Assembly: GCA_964436815.1 (NCBI GenBank)
Contig: CAYTER010000026.1
Span: 1 to 29,995, forward strand
Reading direction: 5' to 3'
DNA: 29,995 nt
Source of the DNA: UBA993 sp964436815
GTDB taxonomy: Bacteria; Bacillota; Dethiobacteria; DTU022
Numbering within the stretch: the stretch's first letter is position 1; every line of letters begins with the position of its first letter. Of this stretch, positions 29,338-29,995 are shown piece after piece. A program made the translations under genes and the position numbers. Below the pieces are notes generated by a model, which was not told the DNA's origin, did no database searches, and saw only the letters and a program-made list of their open reading frames with translations.

Positions 29338-29995
29338 TTGGGGAAAAACATCCTTGTTGAAGCAGATAGCTTATCTAAAATATATAATCCGGGCGGAGAA
29401 CAGGTTGAAGCTTTGCGCGGAGTATCTTTCGAAATTAAGAGCGGGGAAGCCGTTGGTGTTATGGGCGCATCAGGATCAGGTAAAAGCACCCTCTTAAGCA
29501 TTATTGGTGGCTTGAACCCGCCCAGCAGTGGGAAAATCCTAATTGATGATATTGACCTTTACAGCCTTTCCAGTGAGCGTAGGGCTGATTTCAGGCGCGA
29601 ATATTTAGGTTTTGTTTTTCAGCAATTCCAGTTGATTCCTTATCTGACCGCCCTTGAAAACGTGATGCTGCCCTTAACCACAGCAGTACATCCCGGGCGT
29701 ACAAAGAGAGAAATGGCTGAAGCGGTTTTAGAGCAGGTTGGGGTTGTTGATAAAAAAGGCAGACTGCCAAATGAGCTTTCCGGAGGAGAGCAGGAAAGGG
29801 TGGCGATCGCCAGGGCGGTGGTCAATAAGCCGCCCCTGCTGTTGGCCGATGAACCTACCGGCAGCCTCGACAGCCGGACGGCAACCGGGATTATGGAACT
29901 TTTTAAAGATCTGAACGCTGCCGGCCTGACAATCCTGATGGTAACCCACAACCAGGAGAACAGTATCTATATGGACCGCACTATTTTGATGCAGG
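29338..29995 (+). CDS. ABC transporter ATPase (MacB/LolD type), cut by window end
   Basis: The energising subunit for the permease just upstream, running off the right edge after about 219 residues. Walker A is GASGSGKST, the Q-loop is VFQQFQLIP, the signature is LSGGEQERVAIARA and Walker B is LLLADEPTGSLDS, followed by the H-loop in VTHNQEN. The second position of the LSGGQ motif group reads LSGGE. It starts at TTG 29338 with a perfect AAGGAGG (29324-29330) seven bases upstream. The signature and close spacing fit a LolD/MacB-type ATPase. Further genes of the system may follow outside the window. Confidence 0.93.
   Translation, partial: MGKNILVEADSLSKIYNPGGEQVEALRGVSFEIKSGEAVGVMGASGSGKSTLLSIIGGLNPPSSGKILIDDIDLYSLSSERRADFRREYLGFVFQQFQLIPYLTALENVMLPLTTAVHPGRTKREMAEAVLEQVGVVDKKGRLPNELSGGEQERVAIARAVVNKPPLLLADEPTGSLDSRTATGIMELFKDLNAAGLTILMVTHNQENSIYMDRTILMQ

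Noticed and set aside
1..29995. CRISPR array, insertion sequence or prophage
   Set aside because: I see no regularly spaced repeats, transposase, integrase or phage genes on either strand.

Overview
The window looks like chromosomal DNA of an anaerobic, metal-rich member of the Bacillota, most likely a Clostridia-type acetogen, syntroph or sulfidogen. The evidence is the bacterial-type split pyrrolysine system, a tungsten-type aldehyde:ferredoxin oxidoreductase with a MoaD-like partner, a glycyl radical enzyme with its activase, and strong Shine-Dalgarno sites with TATAAT promoters, several of them extended -10 (TGnTATAAT). Species cannot be named from the sequence. One 100-N assembly gap lies inside an AMP-ligase gene.

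Left end (1-3.7 kb): the pyrrolysine biosynthesis genes pylB (5' end off the window), pylC and pylD. A small orphan ORF follows, then pylSn, the tRNA-binding half of a split pyrrolysyl-tRNA synthetase. The catalytic half (pylSc) and tRNA-Pyl are not visible and are expected to the left. Next come a MoaD/ThiS-like sulfur carrier and an AOR-family tungstoenzyme, separated by a G-rich repeat region.

6-13.4 kb: a membrane protein of YcjF/DUF697 type (minus strand), then a homocysteine S-methyltransferase with a single-subunit molybdopterin oxidoreductase. An AT-rich islet follows with a 57-codon ORF and a nucleotidyltransferase-like gene. That gene's natural start lies 72 bases upstream of the usual ATG call and is followed by an in-frame TAG, making it a candidate pyrrolysine-containing protein. 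Minus-strand genes for an acyl-AMP ligase and a membrane-anchored cyclophilin complete this part.

13.5-19.3 kb: an operon of glycyl radical enzyme, its activase, a flavin split-barrel protein and a DUF1847 metal-binding protein, then an unassigned protein with a caspase-like His-Gly/Cys pattern.

19.3-24.8 kb: a YchF-type GTPase (minus), then urocanate hydratase and imidazolonepropionase for histidine degradation, with a CPBP membrane protease translationally coupled behind them. A perfect 9-bp-arm palindrome sits on the hut promoter.

25-30 kb: a DUF134 regulator, then a BlaI-type repressor and short M56 protease pair, followed by a DUF2318 protein, a small Cys-containing membrane protein, a MacB/FtsX-type permease and its ATPase (cut by the window end). 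Two near-identical 19-bp operators, one in front of the repressor gene and one in front of the DUF2318 gene, tie these into one regulon. It resembles the ABC part of the Campylobacter P19 (Cj1660-Cj1663) iron system.
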